In this document: positions 34,739 through 43,406 of the stretch, in pieces
How the letters are laid out: every line of letters starts with the position of its first letter
How positions within the stretch are numbered: position 1 is the first letter of the stretch
Origin: a bacterium
GTDB taxonomy: Bacteria > Bacillota > Bacilli > Lactobacillales > Streptococcaceae
Length of the DNA: 64,000 bases
Assembly (NCBI GenBank): GCA_905221095.1
Contig: CAJNBV010000006.1
Span: 87,754-151,753 of the forward strand
Direction: 5' to 3'
The notes under the pieces: model-generated
Told to the model about the DNA's origin: nothing
Seen by the model: only the letters and a program-made list of their open reading frames with translations
Database searches by the model: none
Position numbers and translations under genes: made by a program

Positions 34739-36220
34739 TTGAAAACAAAGATTGGAAAAATTGGATTAGCAAGTATCTGCTTACTAGGCTTGGCAACTAG
34801 CCATGTCGCTGCAAATGAAACTGAAGTGGCAAAAACTTCGCAGGATACAAGGACAGTTTCAAGTAGTTCAGAGCAAGATCAGTCTTCTAATAAAACTCAA
34901 ACGAGTGCAGGTGTAAAGACCACTGCTTCTGCCCACTGGGAGGGGGATTATTATGTAAAGGCTGATGGTTCCAAAGCAAAGAGTGAGTGGATTTTTGATA
35001 ACTACTATAAGGCTTGGTTTTATATTAAGTCAGACGGTCGTTATGCTCAAAATGAGTGGCAGGGCAATTACTACCTAAAATCAGGTGGCTATATGGCCAA
35101 GAATGAATGGGTTTATGATAACGCCTATAAGAATTGGTTTTACCTGAAGTCTGATGGTTCTTATGCTAACCAGGAATGGCATTCTGTTGGAGGTAAATGG
35201 TACTATTTTAAGAAATGGGGCTATTTAGCTAAAAGTCAATGGCAGGGAAGTTATTTCCTAAATGGTCAAGGTGCCATGATGCAAAATGAATGGCTCTATG
35301 ATCCAGCCTATTCGTCTTACTTCTATCTCAAGTCCGATGGTTCTTATGCAAATCAAGAGTGGCAAAAGGTAGATGGCAAGTGGTACTATTTCAAGAAGTG
35401 GGGTTACATGGCTAAAGATGAGTGGCAGGGTAACTACTATTTGACAGGAAGTGGTGCTATGGCGACTGGTGAATTAGTCATGGATGATGCTCGCTATATT
35501 TTTTCTGACTCAGGTGAGTTAAAAGAAAAGAAAGACTTGAATGTTGGCTGGGTTCACCGAAATGGCAGACGTTATTTCTTTAACCATCGTGAAGAACAAG
35601 TTGGGACTGATCAAGTTAAAAAGGTCATCGATGTCAGTGAGCACAATGGTCGCATCAGTGACTGGAAAAAAGTCATCGACGATAATGGAGTAGATGGAGT
35701 TATTGTTCGTTTGGGTTATAGTGGAACTGAGGACAAGGAATTGGCTCATAATATCAAGGAGTTAAACCGTCTTGGAATTCCTTATGGCGTTTACCTTTAT
35801 ACTTATGCTGAAAATGAGACTGATGCTGAGAATGATGCTAATCAGACCATTGAACTCTTGAAAAAATACAAGATGAACTTGTCTTACCCTATCTATTATG
35901 ATGTTGAGAACTGGGAATATGTCAATAAGAGCAAGAGAGCTCCAAGTGATACTGGAACTTGGGTCAAGATTATCAACAAATATATGGCAACAATGAAACA
36001 GGCTGGTTATCAAAATGTGAATGTTTATAGCTACCGTCAACTTTTGCAAACTCGTTTGAATCATCCTGATATTTTGCAACACGTTAACTGGGTAGCAGCC
36101 TATACGGATGCGCTTGATTGGAATAATCCTCACTATTCAGGTGAAAAAGGATGGCAATATACTTCATCTGAATACTTAAAAGGAATTCGTGGTCGTGTTG
36201 ACGTCAGTGTCTGGTATTAA
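34739..36220 (+). CDS. lytC: Choline-binding GH25 lysozyme LytC
   Basis: Secreted muramidase that cuts peptidoglycan glycan chains and is held on choline-substituted teichoic acids. 493 aa from a TTG start at 34739, preceded by AGGAGAGGAAAG and directly followed by the signal peptide (MKTKIGKIGLASICLLGLATSHVAA). Unusual order, as in pneumococcal LytC: N-terminal choline-binding repeats (about 65-290; W/Y-G-rich units with EWQGNYYLK and KWYYFKKWGY) and a C-terminal GH25 domain (about 292-493) with Asp298 (IDVSEHNG) and Asp388/Glu390 (YDVEN). No promoter is visible between the tpiA terminator and the start. Confidence 0.93.
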   Translation: MKTKIGKIGLASICLLGLATSHVAANETEVAKTSQDTRTVSSSSEQDQSSNKTQTSAGVKTTASAHWEGDYYVKADGSKAKSEWIFDNYYKAWFYIKSDGRYAQNEWQGNYYLKSGGYMAKNEWVYDNAYKNWFYLKSDGSYANQEWHSVGGKWYYFKKWGYLAKSQWQGSYFLNGQGAMMQNEWLYDPAYSSYFYLKSDGSYANQEWQKVDGKWYYFKKWGYMAKDEWQGNYYLTGSGAMATGELVMDDARYIFSDSGELKEKKDLNVGWVHRNGRRYFFNHREEQVGTDQVKKVIDVSEHNGRISDWKKVIDDNGVDGVIVRLGYSGTEDKELAHNIKELNRLGIPYGVYLYTYAENETDAENDANQTIELLKKYKMNLSYPIYYDVENWEYVNKSKRAPSDTGTWVKIINKYMATMKQAGYQNVNVYSYRQLLQTRLNHPDILQHVNWVAAYTDALDWNNPHYSGEKGWQYTSSEYLKGIRGRVDVSVWY

Positions 36221-36235
36221 GATATAGGTTTGAGA

Positions 36236-36270
36236 AAGGAGTGTGCAAGAAAATTGCATCCTCTTTTTCT
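36236..36270 (+). terminator. Probable terminator after lytC
   Basis: Imperfect stem AGGAGTGTGCAA / TTGCATCCT followed by CTTTTTCTTT. Confidence 0.5.
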
Positions 36271-36329
36271 TTAGTTTTGTCGCAGTTACGAGAGGTGGAA
36301 GGGGACTGTGTTTTATTCTAAAAAATTCT

Positions 36330-36444
36330 TATACTCTTTGAAAACTTCTTCAAACCACATCAGTTCTATCTGCAATCTCAAAACAGTGTTTTGAGCAACT
36401 TGCGGCTAGCTTCCTAGTTTGCTCTTTGATTTTCATTGAGTATT
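36330..36444 (+). repeat. Degenerate BOX element with internal deletion
   Basis: About 115 nt from TATACTCTTTGAAAACTTCT to TTTCATTGAGTATT. The part joining boxA to the TGACTTCG half of boxB is missing, leaving one partial boxB. Confidence 0.8.
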
Positions 36445-36488
36445 AAATTATCAGTCTATTGCAACTTTTCTCATGTGAGTCATTTGGC

Positions 36489-36517
36489 TTGCTATTAGTT
36501 TTCCTTAGTAGTATACT
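36489..36517 (+). promoter_or_regulatory. Promoter of dpr
   Basis: TTGCTA (36489-36494), 17-bp spacer, TATACT (36512-36517). Confidence 0.65.
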
Positions 36518-36521
36518 AAGG
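36503..36521. promoter_or_regulatory. 19-bp palindrome covering the dpr -10 box
   Basis: CCTTAGTA-GTA-TACTAAGG, perfect 8-bp arms, overlapping the -10 hexamer. It is placed like a repressor operator; the regulator is unknown to me. Confidence 0.6.
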
Positions 36522-36571
36522 TAGTAATCATTAAGAAGTGGTTACAAATAATAATGAACGAGGTAAAGAAA

Positions 36572-37090
36572 ATGGTAGAATTGAAAAAAGAAGCAGTAAA
36601 AGACGTAACATCATTGACAAAATCAGTGCCAGTAGCATTGGCAAAAACAAAGGAAGTCTTGAACCAAGCTGTTGCTGATTTGTATGTAGCTCACGTTGCT
36701 TTGCACCAAGTGCACTGGTACATGCGTGGTCGTGGTTTCCTTGTATGGCATCCAAAAATGGATGAGTATATGGAAGCTCTTGATGGTCAATTGGATGAAA
36801 TCAGCGAACGCTTGATCACACTTGGGGGAAGCCCATTCTCTACTTTGACAGAATTCCTTCAAAACAGCGAAATCGAGGAAGAAGCTGGTGAATACCGTAA
36901 TGTTGAAGAAAGCTTGGAACGTGTCCTTGCTATCTACCGTTACTTGTCAGAACTTTTCCAAAAAGGTTTGGATGTTACTGATGAAGAAGGTGACGATGTG
37001 ACAAACGGTATCTTCTCAGATGCTAAGACTGAAACTGATAAAACAATCTGGATGCTTGCAGCAGAACTTGGACAAGCACCTGGTTTGTAA
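36572..37090 (+). CDS. dpr: Dps-like peroxide resistance / iron-binding protein Dpr
   Basis: 172-aa ferritin-like protein that forms a 12-mer, oxidises and stores iron and so limits Fenton chemistry in a peroxide-producing, catalase-negative organism. Ferroxidase-site residues appear in [13 protein letters not shown] (His near 46-50) and in [17 protein letters not shown] (Asp/Glu near 70-80). ATG 36572 is chosen for its GAGG 8 nt upstream; an in-frame ATG at 36554 has no SD. Own promoter and terminator. Confidence 0.95.
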   Translation: MVELKKEAVKDVTSLTKSVPVALAKTKEVLNQAVADLYVAHVALHQVHWYMRGRGFLVWHPKMDEYMEALDGQLDEISERLITLGGSPFSTLTEFLQNSEIEEEAGEYRNVEESLERVLAIYRYLSELFQKGLDVTDEEGDDVTNGIFSDAKTETDKTIWMLAAELGQAPGL

Positions 37091-37109
37091 GAAATAGGGC
37101 AACATAGAT

Positions 37110-37140
37110 AAATCTGTAAGAAATTTCTTACAGATTTTTT
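37110..37140 (+). terminator. Terminator after dpr
   Basis: 28-nt perfect palindrome with arm AAATCTGTAAGAAA, followed by TTT; very strong. Confidence 0.9.
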
Positions 37141-37183
37141 CTATTCTGTAAGCTATTCCAAACCAGTCTTTTTTTGAGTTTTT

Positions 37184-37192
37184 TGATAAAAT
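37184..37192 (+). promoter_or_regulatory. Extended -10 promoter of folA
   Basis: TGATAAAAT (hexamer 37187-37192), 27 nt before the ATG; weak -35. Confidence 0.5.
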
Positions 37193-37219
37193 AGTACTAT
37201 CAGTGAAAAGGATGGAAGC

Positions 37220-37726
37220 ATGACTAAGAAAATCGTAGCTATTTGGGCCCAGGATGAAGAGGGTGTGATTGGTAAGGACAATCGTCTGCCTTGGTATTTA
37301 CCAGCAGAATTGCAACATTTCAAAGAAACAACTCTGAATCATGCTATCTTGATGGGGCGTGTGACCTTTGATGGAATGGGACGTCGCTTGCTTCCAAAAC
37401 GGGAGACCTTGATTTTGACACGTAACTCAGAAGAAAAGCTAGACGGAGTTGCTACTTTTCATGATGTCCAGTCTGTCTTAGATTGGTATCAGGGTCAAGA
37501 CAAGAATCTCTATATTCTCGGTGGCAAGCAGATTTTTCAGGCTTTTGAGCCCTACCTTGACGAAGTGATTGTGACTCAAATTCATGCTCGGGTGGAGGGA
37601 GATACCTATTTCCCTGAGGAGTTTGACTTGTCTCTTTTTGAGACAGTTTCAAGCAAATCCTATACCAAAGATGAGAAGAATCCTTATGATTTTACCATCC
37701 AATACCGCAAGAGAAAGGAAGTCTAA
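37220..37726 (+). CDS. folA: Dihydrofolate reductase, Leu100 variant
   Basis: Reduces dihydrofolate to tetrahydrofolate with NADPH; target of trimethoprim. 168 aa, complete: [21 protein letters not shown] at the N-terminus, [10 protein letters not shown] near 45-54, YILGGKQIF at 98-106. Residue 100 is Leu. In pneumococcus the susceptible form, as I remember it, has Ile100, and Ile100Leu is the key trimethoprim-resistance change; Asp20, Ser70, His81 and Asp94 here also match positions that vary in resistant alleles. The stop overlaps the ATG of the next small gene (TAATG). Confidence 0.95.
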   Translation: MTKKIVAIWAQDEEGVIGKDNRLPWYLPAELQHFKETTLNHAILMGRVTFDGMGRRLLPKRETLILTRNSEEKLDGVATFHDVQSVLDWYQGQDKNLYILGGKQIFQAFEPYLDEVIVTQIHARVEGDTYFPEEFDLSLFETVSSKSYTKDEKNPYDFTIQYRKRKEV

Positions 37727-37896
37727 TGGAACGTAGTATATTTGGTTTTTTCACAGCCATGCTGTGTTTGGTCTGCTTGCTTGCAGGAGCACAGGCTTTT
37801 CGTAAAAAGCGTTATGGACTTTCTGTCCTGCTCTGGTTAAATGCCTTTACCAATTTGGTCAATAGTATCCATGCTTTTTACATGACCTTATTTTAG
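37726..37896 (+). CDS. Small 56-aa membrane protein
   Basis: Begins on the last base of the folA stop (TAATG) and ends 36 nt before clpX. 56 residues: a hydrophobic segment (about 5-23, GFFTAMLCLVCLLAGAQAF), a basic turn RKKRYG, and a second hydrophobic segment (about 29-55). Predicted two-helix hairpin in the membrane. RBS GAAAGGAAG lies within the end of folA. A small gene sits in this position in pneumococcus too. Function unknown. Confidence 0.75.
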   Translation: MERSIFGFFTAMLCLVCLLAGAQAFRKKRYGLSVLLWLNAFTNLVNSIHAFYMTLF

Positions 37897-37932
37897 ATAG
37901 AATGACAGTATAGAATAGAACGGAAGGAAATC

Positions 37933-39165
37933 ATGCCTACAAATAGGAAAAATGATATGATGGTTTATTGCTCATTTTGTGGCAAAAGCCAAGAAGAAGT
38001 ACAAAAAATAATCGCAGGCAACAACGCCTTTATCTGTAATGAATGTGTGGAGTTAGCCCAGGAAATCATTCGTGAGGAGTTGGCGGAAGAAGTCTTGGCA
38101 GACTTGTCTGAAGTTCCAAAACCAATCGAACTCCTCCATATCTTGAACCACTATGTTATCGGTCAAGATCGTGCCAAACGTGCCTTGGCAGTGGCAGTTT
38201 ACAACCACTACAAACGCATCAATTTCCACGATACGCGTGAAGAGTCAGAAGATGTGGATTTGCAGAAGTCAAACATCTTGATGATTGGCCCAACTGGTTC
38301 AGGGAAAACTTTCCTTGCTCAGACCTTGGCTAAGAGCTTGAATGTGCCTTTTGCCATTGCAGATGCGACAGCTCTTACGGAGGCTGGTTATGTGGGTGAG
38401 GACGTGGAAAATATCCTCCTCAAACTCTTGCAGGCTGCTGACTTTAACATCGAGCGTGCAGAGCGTGGCATTATCTATGTGGATGAAATTGACAAGATTG
38501 CCAAGAAGAGCGAGAACGTGTCTATCACACGTGATGTTTCTGGTGAAGGGGTGCAACAAGCCCTTCTCAAGATTATCGAGGGAACTGTTGCTAGCGTGCC
38601 GCCTCAAGGTGGACGCAAACATCCGCAACAAGAGATGATTCAAGTGGATACTAAAAATATCCTCTTCATCGTGGGTGGTGCCTTTGATGGCATTGAAGAA
38701 ATCGTCAAACAACGTCTTGGAGAAAAAGTCATCGGATTTGGTCAAAATAACAAGGCGATTGATGAAAACAGCTCTTACATGCAAGAAATTATCGCAGAAG
38801 ATATTCAAAAATTCGGTATTATTCCAGAGTTGATTGGACGCTTGCCAGTCTTTGCTGCTCTTGAACAATTGACCGTTGATGACTTGGTTCGTATCTTGAA
38901 AGAGCCAAGAAATGCTTTGGTGAAACAGTACCAAACTTTGCTTTCTTATGATGATGTTGAATTGGAATTTGATGACGAAGCACTTCAAGAGATTGCTAAT
39001 AAAGCCATTGAACGAAAGACAGGGGCGCGTGGTCTTCGCTCGATTATCGAAGAAACTATGCTAGATGTTATGTTTGAAGTACCGAGTCAGGAAAATGTGA
39101 AATTGGTTCGCATCACAAAAGAAGCTGTCGATGGAACGGATAAACCAATCCTAGAAACAGCCTAG
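37933..39165 (+). CDS. clpX: ATP-dependent Clp protease ATP-binding subunit ClpX
   Basis: AAA+ unfoldase that feeds substrates to ClpP. 410 aa: N-terminal zinc-binding domain with Cys13, Cys16, Cys35 and Cys38; Walker A GPTGSGKT (119-126); Walker B IIYVDEID; pore loop GYVGED and RKH loop GGRKHPQQ; sensor regions to the C-terminus. RBS GGAAGGAAATC. engB follows after 8 nt. Confidence 0.97.
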   Translation: MPTNRKNDMMVYCSFCGKSQEEVQKIIAGNNAFICNECVELAQEIIREELAEEVLADLSEVPKPIELLHILNHYVIGQDRAKRALAVAVYNHYKRINFHDTREESEDVDLQKSNILMIGPTGSGKTFLAQTLAKSLNVPFAIADATALTEAGYVGEDVENILLKLLQAADFNIERAERGIIYVDEIDKIAKKSENVSITRDVSGEGVQQALLKIIEGTVASVPPQGGRKHPQQEMIQVDTKNILFIVGGAFDGIEEIVKQRLGEKVIGFGQNNKAIDENSSYMQEIIAEDIQKFGIIPELIGRLPVFAALEQLTVDDLVRILKEPRNALVKQYQTLLSYDDVELEFDDEALQEIANKAIERKTGARGLRSIIEETMLDVMFEVPSQENVKLVRITKEAVDGTDKPILETA

Positions 39166-39173
39166 AGGTGACT

Positions 39174-39761
39174 ATGGAACTGAATACACATAATGCTGAA
39201 ATCTTGCTCAGTGCAGCTAATAAGTCCCACTATCCGCAGGATGAACTGCCAGAGATTGCCCTAGCAGGGCGTTCTAATGTTGGTAAATCTAGCTTTATCA
39301 ATACCATGCTGAACCGTAAGAACCTAGCCCGAACATCAGGGAAACCTGGAAAAACTCAGCTTCTCAACTTCTTTAATATTGATGACAAAATGCGTTTTGT
39401 GGATGTTCCTGGTTATGGCTATGCCCGCGTTTCCAAGAAGGAACGTGAAAAGTGGGGGCGCATGATTGAGGAGTACCTAACGACTCGGGAAAATCTCCGT
39501 GCGGTTGTCAGTTTAGTTGACCTTCGTCATGACCCGTCAGCAGATGATGTGCAGATGTACGAATTTCTCAAGTATTATGAGATTCCAGTCATCATTGTGG
39601 CGACCAAGGCAGACAAGATTCCACGTGGTAAATGGAACAAGCATGAATCAGCAATCAAAAAGAAATTAAACTTTGACCCAAGTGACGACTTTATCCTCTT
39701 TTCATCTGTCAGCAAGGCAGGGATGGATGAGGCTTGGGATGCAATCTTAGAAAAATTGTGA
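39174..39761 (+). CDS. engB: Ribosome-biogenesis GTPase EngB (YsxC/YihA)
   Basis: 195-aa essential GTPase of 50S assembly. G1 GRSNVGKSS, switch region SGKPGKTQ, G3 DVPGYGYA, G4 TKADK. ATG 39174 is preferred to GTG 39168 because AGAGGTGA, which contains the GTG, is the SD. Coupled to clpX. Confidence 0.94.
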   Translation: MELNTHNAEILLSAANKSHYPQDELPEIALAGRSNVGKSSFINTMLNRKNLARTSGKPGKTQLLNFFNIDDKMRFVDVPGYGYARVSKKEREKWGRMIEEYLTTRENLRAVVSLVDLRHDPSADDVQMYEFLKYYEIPVIIVATKADKIPRGKWNKHESAIKKKLNFDPSDDFILFSSVSKAGMDEAWDAILEKL

Positions 39762-39771
39762 GGAAAAGAAA

Positions 39772-40152
39772 ATGGCAAAAACAATTCATACAGACAAAGC
39801 TCCAAAAGCTATCGGACCCTATGTTCAAGGAAAAATCGTTGGCAACCTTTTGTTTGCTAGTGGTCAAGTTCCTCTCTCTCCTGAAACTGGGGAAATCGTT
39901 GGAGAAACGATCCAAGAACAGACAGAACAGGTCTTGAAAAACATCGGTGCTATTTTGGCAGAAGCGGGAACAGATTTTGACCATGTTGTCAAAACAACTT
40001 GCTTCTTAAGCGATATGAACGACTTTGTTCCTTTTAATGAGGTTTACCAAACGGCCTTTAAAGAGGAATTTCCAGCTCGTTCAGCTGTGGAGGTAGCTCG
40101 TCTTCCTCGTGATGTAAAAGTCGAAATCGAAGTCATCGCAGAGATTGGATAA
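39772..40152 (+). CDS. ridA: RidA-family enamine/imine deaminase
   Basis: 126-aa trimeric hydrolase that removes reactive enamines made by PLP enzymes. Signatures: APKAIGPYVQG near the N-terminus, ASGQVPLSPETGEIV, and the C-terminal ARSAVEVARLPRDVKVEIEV, whose first Arg binds the substrate carboxylate. RBS GTGAGGAAAAG. Terminator follows. Confidence 0.93.
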   Translation: MAKTIHTDKAPKAIGPYVQGKIVGNLLFASGQVPLSPETGEIVGETIQEQTEQVLKNIGAILAEAGTDFDHVVKTTCFLSDMNDFVPFNEVYQTAFKEEFPARSAVEVARLPRDVKVEIEVIAEIG

Positions 40153-40159
40153 GCTAGTT

Positions 40160-40186
40160 GAAGTTTGGTTTGGCCAAACTTCTTTT
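40160..40186 (+). terminator. Terminator after ridA
   Basis: Stem GAAGTTTGG / CCAAACTTC followed by TTTTG. Confidence 0.65.
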
Positions 40187-40203
40187 GATATAAGGAGAAA
40201 AAG

Positions 40204-41094
40204 ATGACAAAGAAACAACTTCACTTGGTGATTGTGACAGGGATGAGTGGTGCAGGGAAAACGGTGGCCATCCAGTCTTTTGAGGATCTAGGTTATTTTA
40301 CTATTGATAATATGCCACCAGCCCTCTTGCCTAAGTTTTTACAGTTGGTTGAAACTAAAGATGATGACCATAAGTTGGCCTTGGTGGTGGATATGCGTAG
40401 CCGTTCTTTCTTCTCAGAGATTCAAACTGTTTTGGATGAGTTGGAAAACAAGGAAGAACTGGACTTTAAAATTCTCTTTTTGGATGCAGCTGATAAGGAA
40501 TTAGTCGCTCGTTATAAGGAAACCAGACGAAGCCACCCTCTAGCAGCTGACGGACGGATTTTGGATGGAATTAAGCTGGAACGTGAACTCTTGGCACCGC
40601 TGAAAAATATGAGTCAAAATGTGGTGGATACGACAGAACTCACACCTCGTGAGCTGCGTAAGACCATTGCAGAGCAGTTTGCGGATCAGGAACAAGTCCA
40701 GTCTTTCCGTATCGAAGTCATGTCTTTTGGCTTTAAATATGGAATCCCGATTGATGCGGACCTAGTATTTGATGTCCGATTCTTGCCAAATCCATATTAC
40801 CTTCCAGAACTGAGAAACCAAACGGGTGTGGATGAACCTGTTTATGACTATGTCATGAACCATCCTGAGTCAGAAGACTTTTATCAACATTTGTTGGCCT
40901 TGATTGAGCCGATTTTGCCAAGTTACCAAAAGGAAGGGAAGTCTGTTTTGACCATTGCCATGGGTTGTACGGGCGGACAACACCGTAGTGTGGCCTTTGC
41001 TAAACGCTTGGCGCAGGATTTATCCAAGAATTGGCCTGTCAATGAAGGGCATCGCGATAAAGACCGAAGAAAGGAAACGGTAAACCGTTCATGA
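40204..41094 (+). CDS. rapZ: RNase adapter / nucleotide-binding protein RapZ
   Basis: 296-aa P-loop protein (GMSGAGKT, residues 13-20), with the C-terminal [10 protein letters not shown] motif typical of RapZ/YvcJ. Binds UDP-GlcNAc or other amino-sugar signals in other bacteria. First gene of the conserved rapZ-yvcK-whiA operon; overlaps yvcK by ATGA. Confidence 0.94.
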   Translation: MTKKQLHLVIVTGMSGAGKTVAIQSFEDLGYFTIDNMPPALLPKFLQLVETKDDDHKLALVVDMRSRSFFSEIQTVLDELENKEELDFKILFLDAADKELVARYKETRRSHPLAADGRILDGIKLERELLAPLKNMSQNVVDTTELTPRELRKTIAEQFADQEQVQSFRIEVMSFGFKYGIPIDADLVFDVRFLPNPYYLPELRNQTGVDEPVYDYVMNHPESEDFYQHLLALIEPILPSYQKEGKSVLTIAMGCTGGQHRSVAFAKRLAQDLSKNWPVNEGHRDKDRRKETVNRS

Positions 41095-42068
41095 GAAAAC
41101 CAAAGATAACGGTGATTGGTGGAGGGACTGGGATCCCCGTCATTCTAAAAAGTCTGCGGGAAAAAGATGTGGAAATCGCTGCTATCGTAACGGTGGCGGA
41201 TGATGGTGGTTCGTCAGGTGAACTACGAAAAAATATGCAACAGTTGACACCGCCAGGCGATCTTCGCAATGTCCTTGTGGCCATGTCGGATATGCCTAAA
41301 TTTTATGAGAAGGTATTTCAGTACCGCTTTTCTGAGGATGCCGGAGCCTTTGCTGGCCATCCATTGGGCAATCTCATCATTGCTGGCCTGTCAGAAATGC
41401 AGGGTTCGACCTATAATGCCATGCAGTTGCTGAGCAAATTTTTCCATACGACTGGGAAGATTTATCCTTCCAGTGACCATCCCTTGACCCTGCATGCAGT
41501 CTTTCAGGATGGGACAGAAGTGGCTGGAGAGAGCCATATTGCAGACCATCCAGGCATGATTGACCATGTCTATGTGACCAATACCCTCAACGATGATACG
41601 CCTCTGGCTAGTCGTCGAGTAGTACAGACCATTCTTGAAAGTGACATGATTGTCCTAGGGCCAGGTTCCCTATTTACCTCGATTTTGCCCAATATCGTGA
41701 TTAAGGAAATCGGGCAGGCGCTTTTGGAAACCAAGGCAGAAATCGCCTATGTCTGCAATATCATGACCCAACGTGGGGAGACGGAACACTTTACAGATAG
41801 CGACCATGTGGAAGTCTTGCATCGCCACCTTGGCCGACCTTTTATCGATACGGTCTTGGTGAATATCGAAAAAGTACCGCAGGAATATATGAATTCCAAC
41901 CGTTTTGATGAATACTTGGTCCAGGTGGAACATGACTTTGCTGGTCTTTGTAAGCAAGTTCCGCGCGTGATTTCATCCAACTTCCTTCGTCTGGAAAATG
42001 GGGGTGCCTTCCACGATGGGGATTTGATTGTGGATGAGTTGATGCGGATTATACAGGTGAGAAAATGA
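41091..42068 (+). CDS. yvcK: YvcK/CofD-like protein (gluconeogenesis factor family)
   Basis: 325 aa. Rossmann-like N-terminus [15 protein letters not shown], then the [14 protein letters not shown] and PPGDLRN motifs characteristic of the family. Needed in Firmicutes for normal wall synthesis and binds UDP-sugars. Overlaps rapZ and whiA by 4 nt each (ATGA). Confidence 0.94.
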   Translation: MRKPKITVIGGGTGIPVILKSLREKDVEIAAIVTVADDGGSSGELRKNMQQLTPPGDLRNVLVAMSDMPKFYEKVFQYRFSEDAGAFAGHPLGNLIIAGLSEMQGSTYNAMQLLSKFFHTTGKIYPSSDHPLTLHAVFQDGTEVAGESHIADHPGMIDHVYVTNTLNDDTPLASRRVVQTILESDMIVLGPGSLFTSILPNIVIKEIGQALLETKAEIAYVCNIMTQRGETEHFTDSDHVEVLHRHLGRPFIDTVLVNIEKVPQEYMNSNRFDEYLVQVEHDFAGLCKQVPRVISSNFLRLENGGAFHDGDLIVDELMRIIQVRK

Positions 42069-42976
42069 GTTTCACAGTAGCAGTAAAAGAAGAAATCCTA
42101 GGTCAACACCATCTGAGCCGGCATGAATTGTCTGCCATTATTAAGATGTCTGGTAGCATCGGTCTCTCAACTTCAGGCTTGACCTTGTCAGTCGTGACAG
42201 AAAATGCCAAATTGGCTCGTCACCTCTACGAGTCCTTTCTCCATTTCTATGAAATCAAATCAGAAATTCGCCATCACCAAAGAAGTAATCTTCGCAAGAA
42301 TCGAGTCTATACTGTTTTTACAGATGAAAAGGTGCAGGAATTGCTGAGTGATTTGCACTTGGCCGACTCCTTCTTTGGCCTGGAAACAGGTATTGATGAG
42401 GCGATTTTATCAGACGAGGAAGCAGGCCGTGCCTATCTCTGTGGAGCTTTCTTGGCAAATGGAAGCATTCGTGACCCGGAGTCAGGCAAGTACCAGTTGG
42501 AAATCAGTTCTGTTTATTTGGACCACGCGCAAGGGATTGCCTCACTTCTCCAGCAATTTTTACTGGATGCTAAGGTGCTTGAGCGTAAGAAGGGGGCAGT
42601 GACCTATCTCCAGCGAGCTGAAGATATCATGGACTTCTTGATTGTCATTGGAGCTATGCGAGCGCGTGATGATTTTGAGCGAGTTAAGATTTTACGAGAA
42701 ACCCGTAATGACCTCAATCGGGCCAATAATGCCGAGACAGCTAATATCGCTCGGACAGTTTCTGCCAGCATGAAGACCATCAACAATATCAGTAAAATCA
42801 AAGATATCATGGGATTAGAGAATTTGCCAGTGGATTTGCAGGAGGTAGCGCAGCTGCGGATTCAGCACCCAGACTACTCTATCCAGCAGTTAGCAGATAG
42901 CCTCAGCACCCCTCTGACCAAAAGTGGTGTCAACCACAGACTGAGAAAGATAAATAAATTAGCCGATGAACTATAA
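42065..42976 (+). CDS. whiA: WhiA-family DNA-binding protein
   Basis: 303 aa: an N-terminal LAGLIDADG-like fold ([22 protein letters not shown] region, no catalytic acidic pair expected) and a C-terminal helix-turn-helix ([32 protein letters not shown]). Influences division and chromosome segregation in Firmicutes. Last gene of the rapZ operon. Confidence 0.94.
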   Translation: MSFTVAVKEEILGQHHLSRHELSAIIKMSGSIGLSTSGLTLSVVTENAKLARHLYESFLHFYEIKSEIRHHQRSNLRKNRVYTVFTDEKVQELLSDLHLADSFFGLETGIDEAILSDEEAGRAYLCGAFLANGSIRDPESGKYQLEISSVYLDHAQGIASLLQQFLLDAKVLERKKGAVTYLQRAEDIMDFLIVIGAMRARDDFERVKILRETRNDLNRANNAETANIARTVSASMKTINNISKIKDIMGLENLPVDLQEVAQLRIQHPDYSIQQLADSLSTPLTKSGVNHRLRKINKLADEL

Positions 42977-42996
42977 AGACATAAAACACCTCTTTC

Positions 42997-43026
42997 TTGA
43001 CAATTGAACAGAACATGTGAGATAAT
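42997..43026 (+). promoter_or_regulatory. Promoter of antitoxin RNA (RNA II)
   Basis: Consensus TTGACA (42997-43002), 18-bp spacer, GATAAT (43021-43026). The strongest -35 in the window, and no coding gene follows it. Confidence 0.75.
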
Positions 43027-43032
43027 AAATAA

Positions 43033-43105
43033 GAATTGAGAAGTTCTAGCATTTTAGTGCTAAAACAGAAATCCCCTCGGTACTGCAATACCAAGGGGAT
43101 TTTTT
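43033..43105 (+). ncRNA. Antisense RNA of a par/Fst-like type I toxin-antitoxin locus
   Basis: Predicted RNA of about 73 nt from the promoter at 42997-43026 to the hairpin terminator. It carries TTGAGAAGTTCTAGCAT (43036-43052), identical to the segment covering the toxin start (43213-43229), hence complementary to the first codons of the toxin mRNA, plus a small hairpin TAGCA/TGCTA. It also shares the terminator with the converging toxin mRNA. This is the arrangement of RNA II of the enterococcal par system. Confidence 0.7.
43069..43105. terminator. Bidirectional terminator shared by toxin mRNA and antisense RNA
   Basis: Stem AAATCCCCTCGGTA / TACCAAGGGGATTT (one mismatch), loop CTGCAA, T-run on the + strand and A-run on its left side, so T-rich on - as well. 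Confidence 0.85.
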
Positions 43106-43133
43106 CTGGGTTAGATAGCACTAACCAGGAAAG

Positions 43134-43229
43134 TTACTTGTCGAAGTGATCGTCTAACCAACGAGTCACCAGCCATGAGATGATACTCTCGACGACTGCG
43201 ATAAGTACTATTTTGAGAAGTTCTAGCAT
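43134..43229 (-). CDS. Fst/Ldr-like type I toxin peptide, 31 aa
   Basis: ATG at 43229 preceded by AAAGGAGG, stop TAA at 43134. The 31-aa peptide has a hydrophobic helix (about residues 4-22, LLKIVLIAVVESIISWLV) and a charged tail (TRWLDDHFDK), the layout of Fst-type membrane toxins. The mRNA would run about 195 nt from the extended -10 at 43274-43282 to the shared terminator. Translation would be blocked by the antisense RNA pairing to the start region. I have no direct sequence match to a named Fst member, and the usual Pro in the helix is missing. Confidence 0.75.
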   Translation of the reverse strand: MLELLKIVLIAVVESIISWLVTRWLDDHFDK

Positions 43230-43273
43230 CTGTAATACCTCCTTTTCCAAGGCGTATCGTTAGTGCCATCGTT

Positions 43274-43303
43274 ATTATATCACATGCTCTATCAATTTGA
43301 TAG
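43274..43303 (-). promoter_or_regulatory. Promoter of the toxin mRNA with palindrome
   Basis: On the - strand TGATATAAT (hexamer 43274-43279). The -35 position lies inside the palindrome CTATCAA-A-TTGATAG (43289-43303). Confidence 0.6.
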
Positions 43304-43367
43304 GACATTTTTGCTTTTTGAAAAAGAAGGGGAAAGGTATGAGCTAACCAGATTGTATATGAACTAT

Positions 43368-43406
43368 AAAACCACGAATCCTATGTGACTCGTGGTTCTT
43401 TTTTAT
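43368..43406. terminator. Terminator at the 3' end of the ferredoxin-NADP reductase gene
   Basis: Stem AACCACGA / TCGTGGTT with 12-nt loop; T-runs on both sides, and it overlaps the last codons of the - strand gene. Confidence 0.75.
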
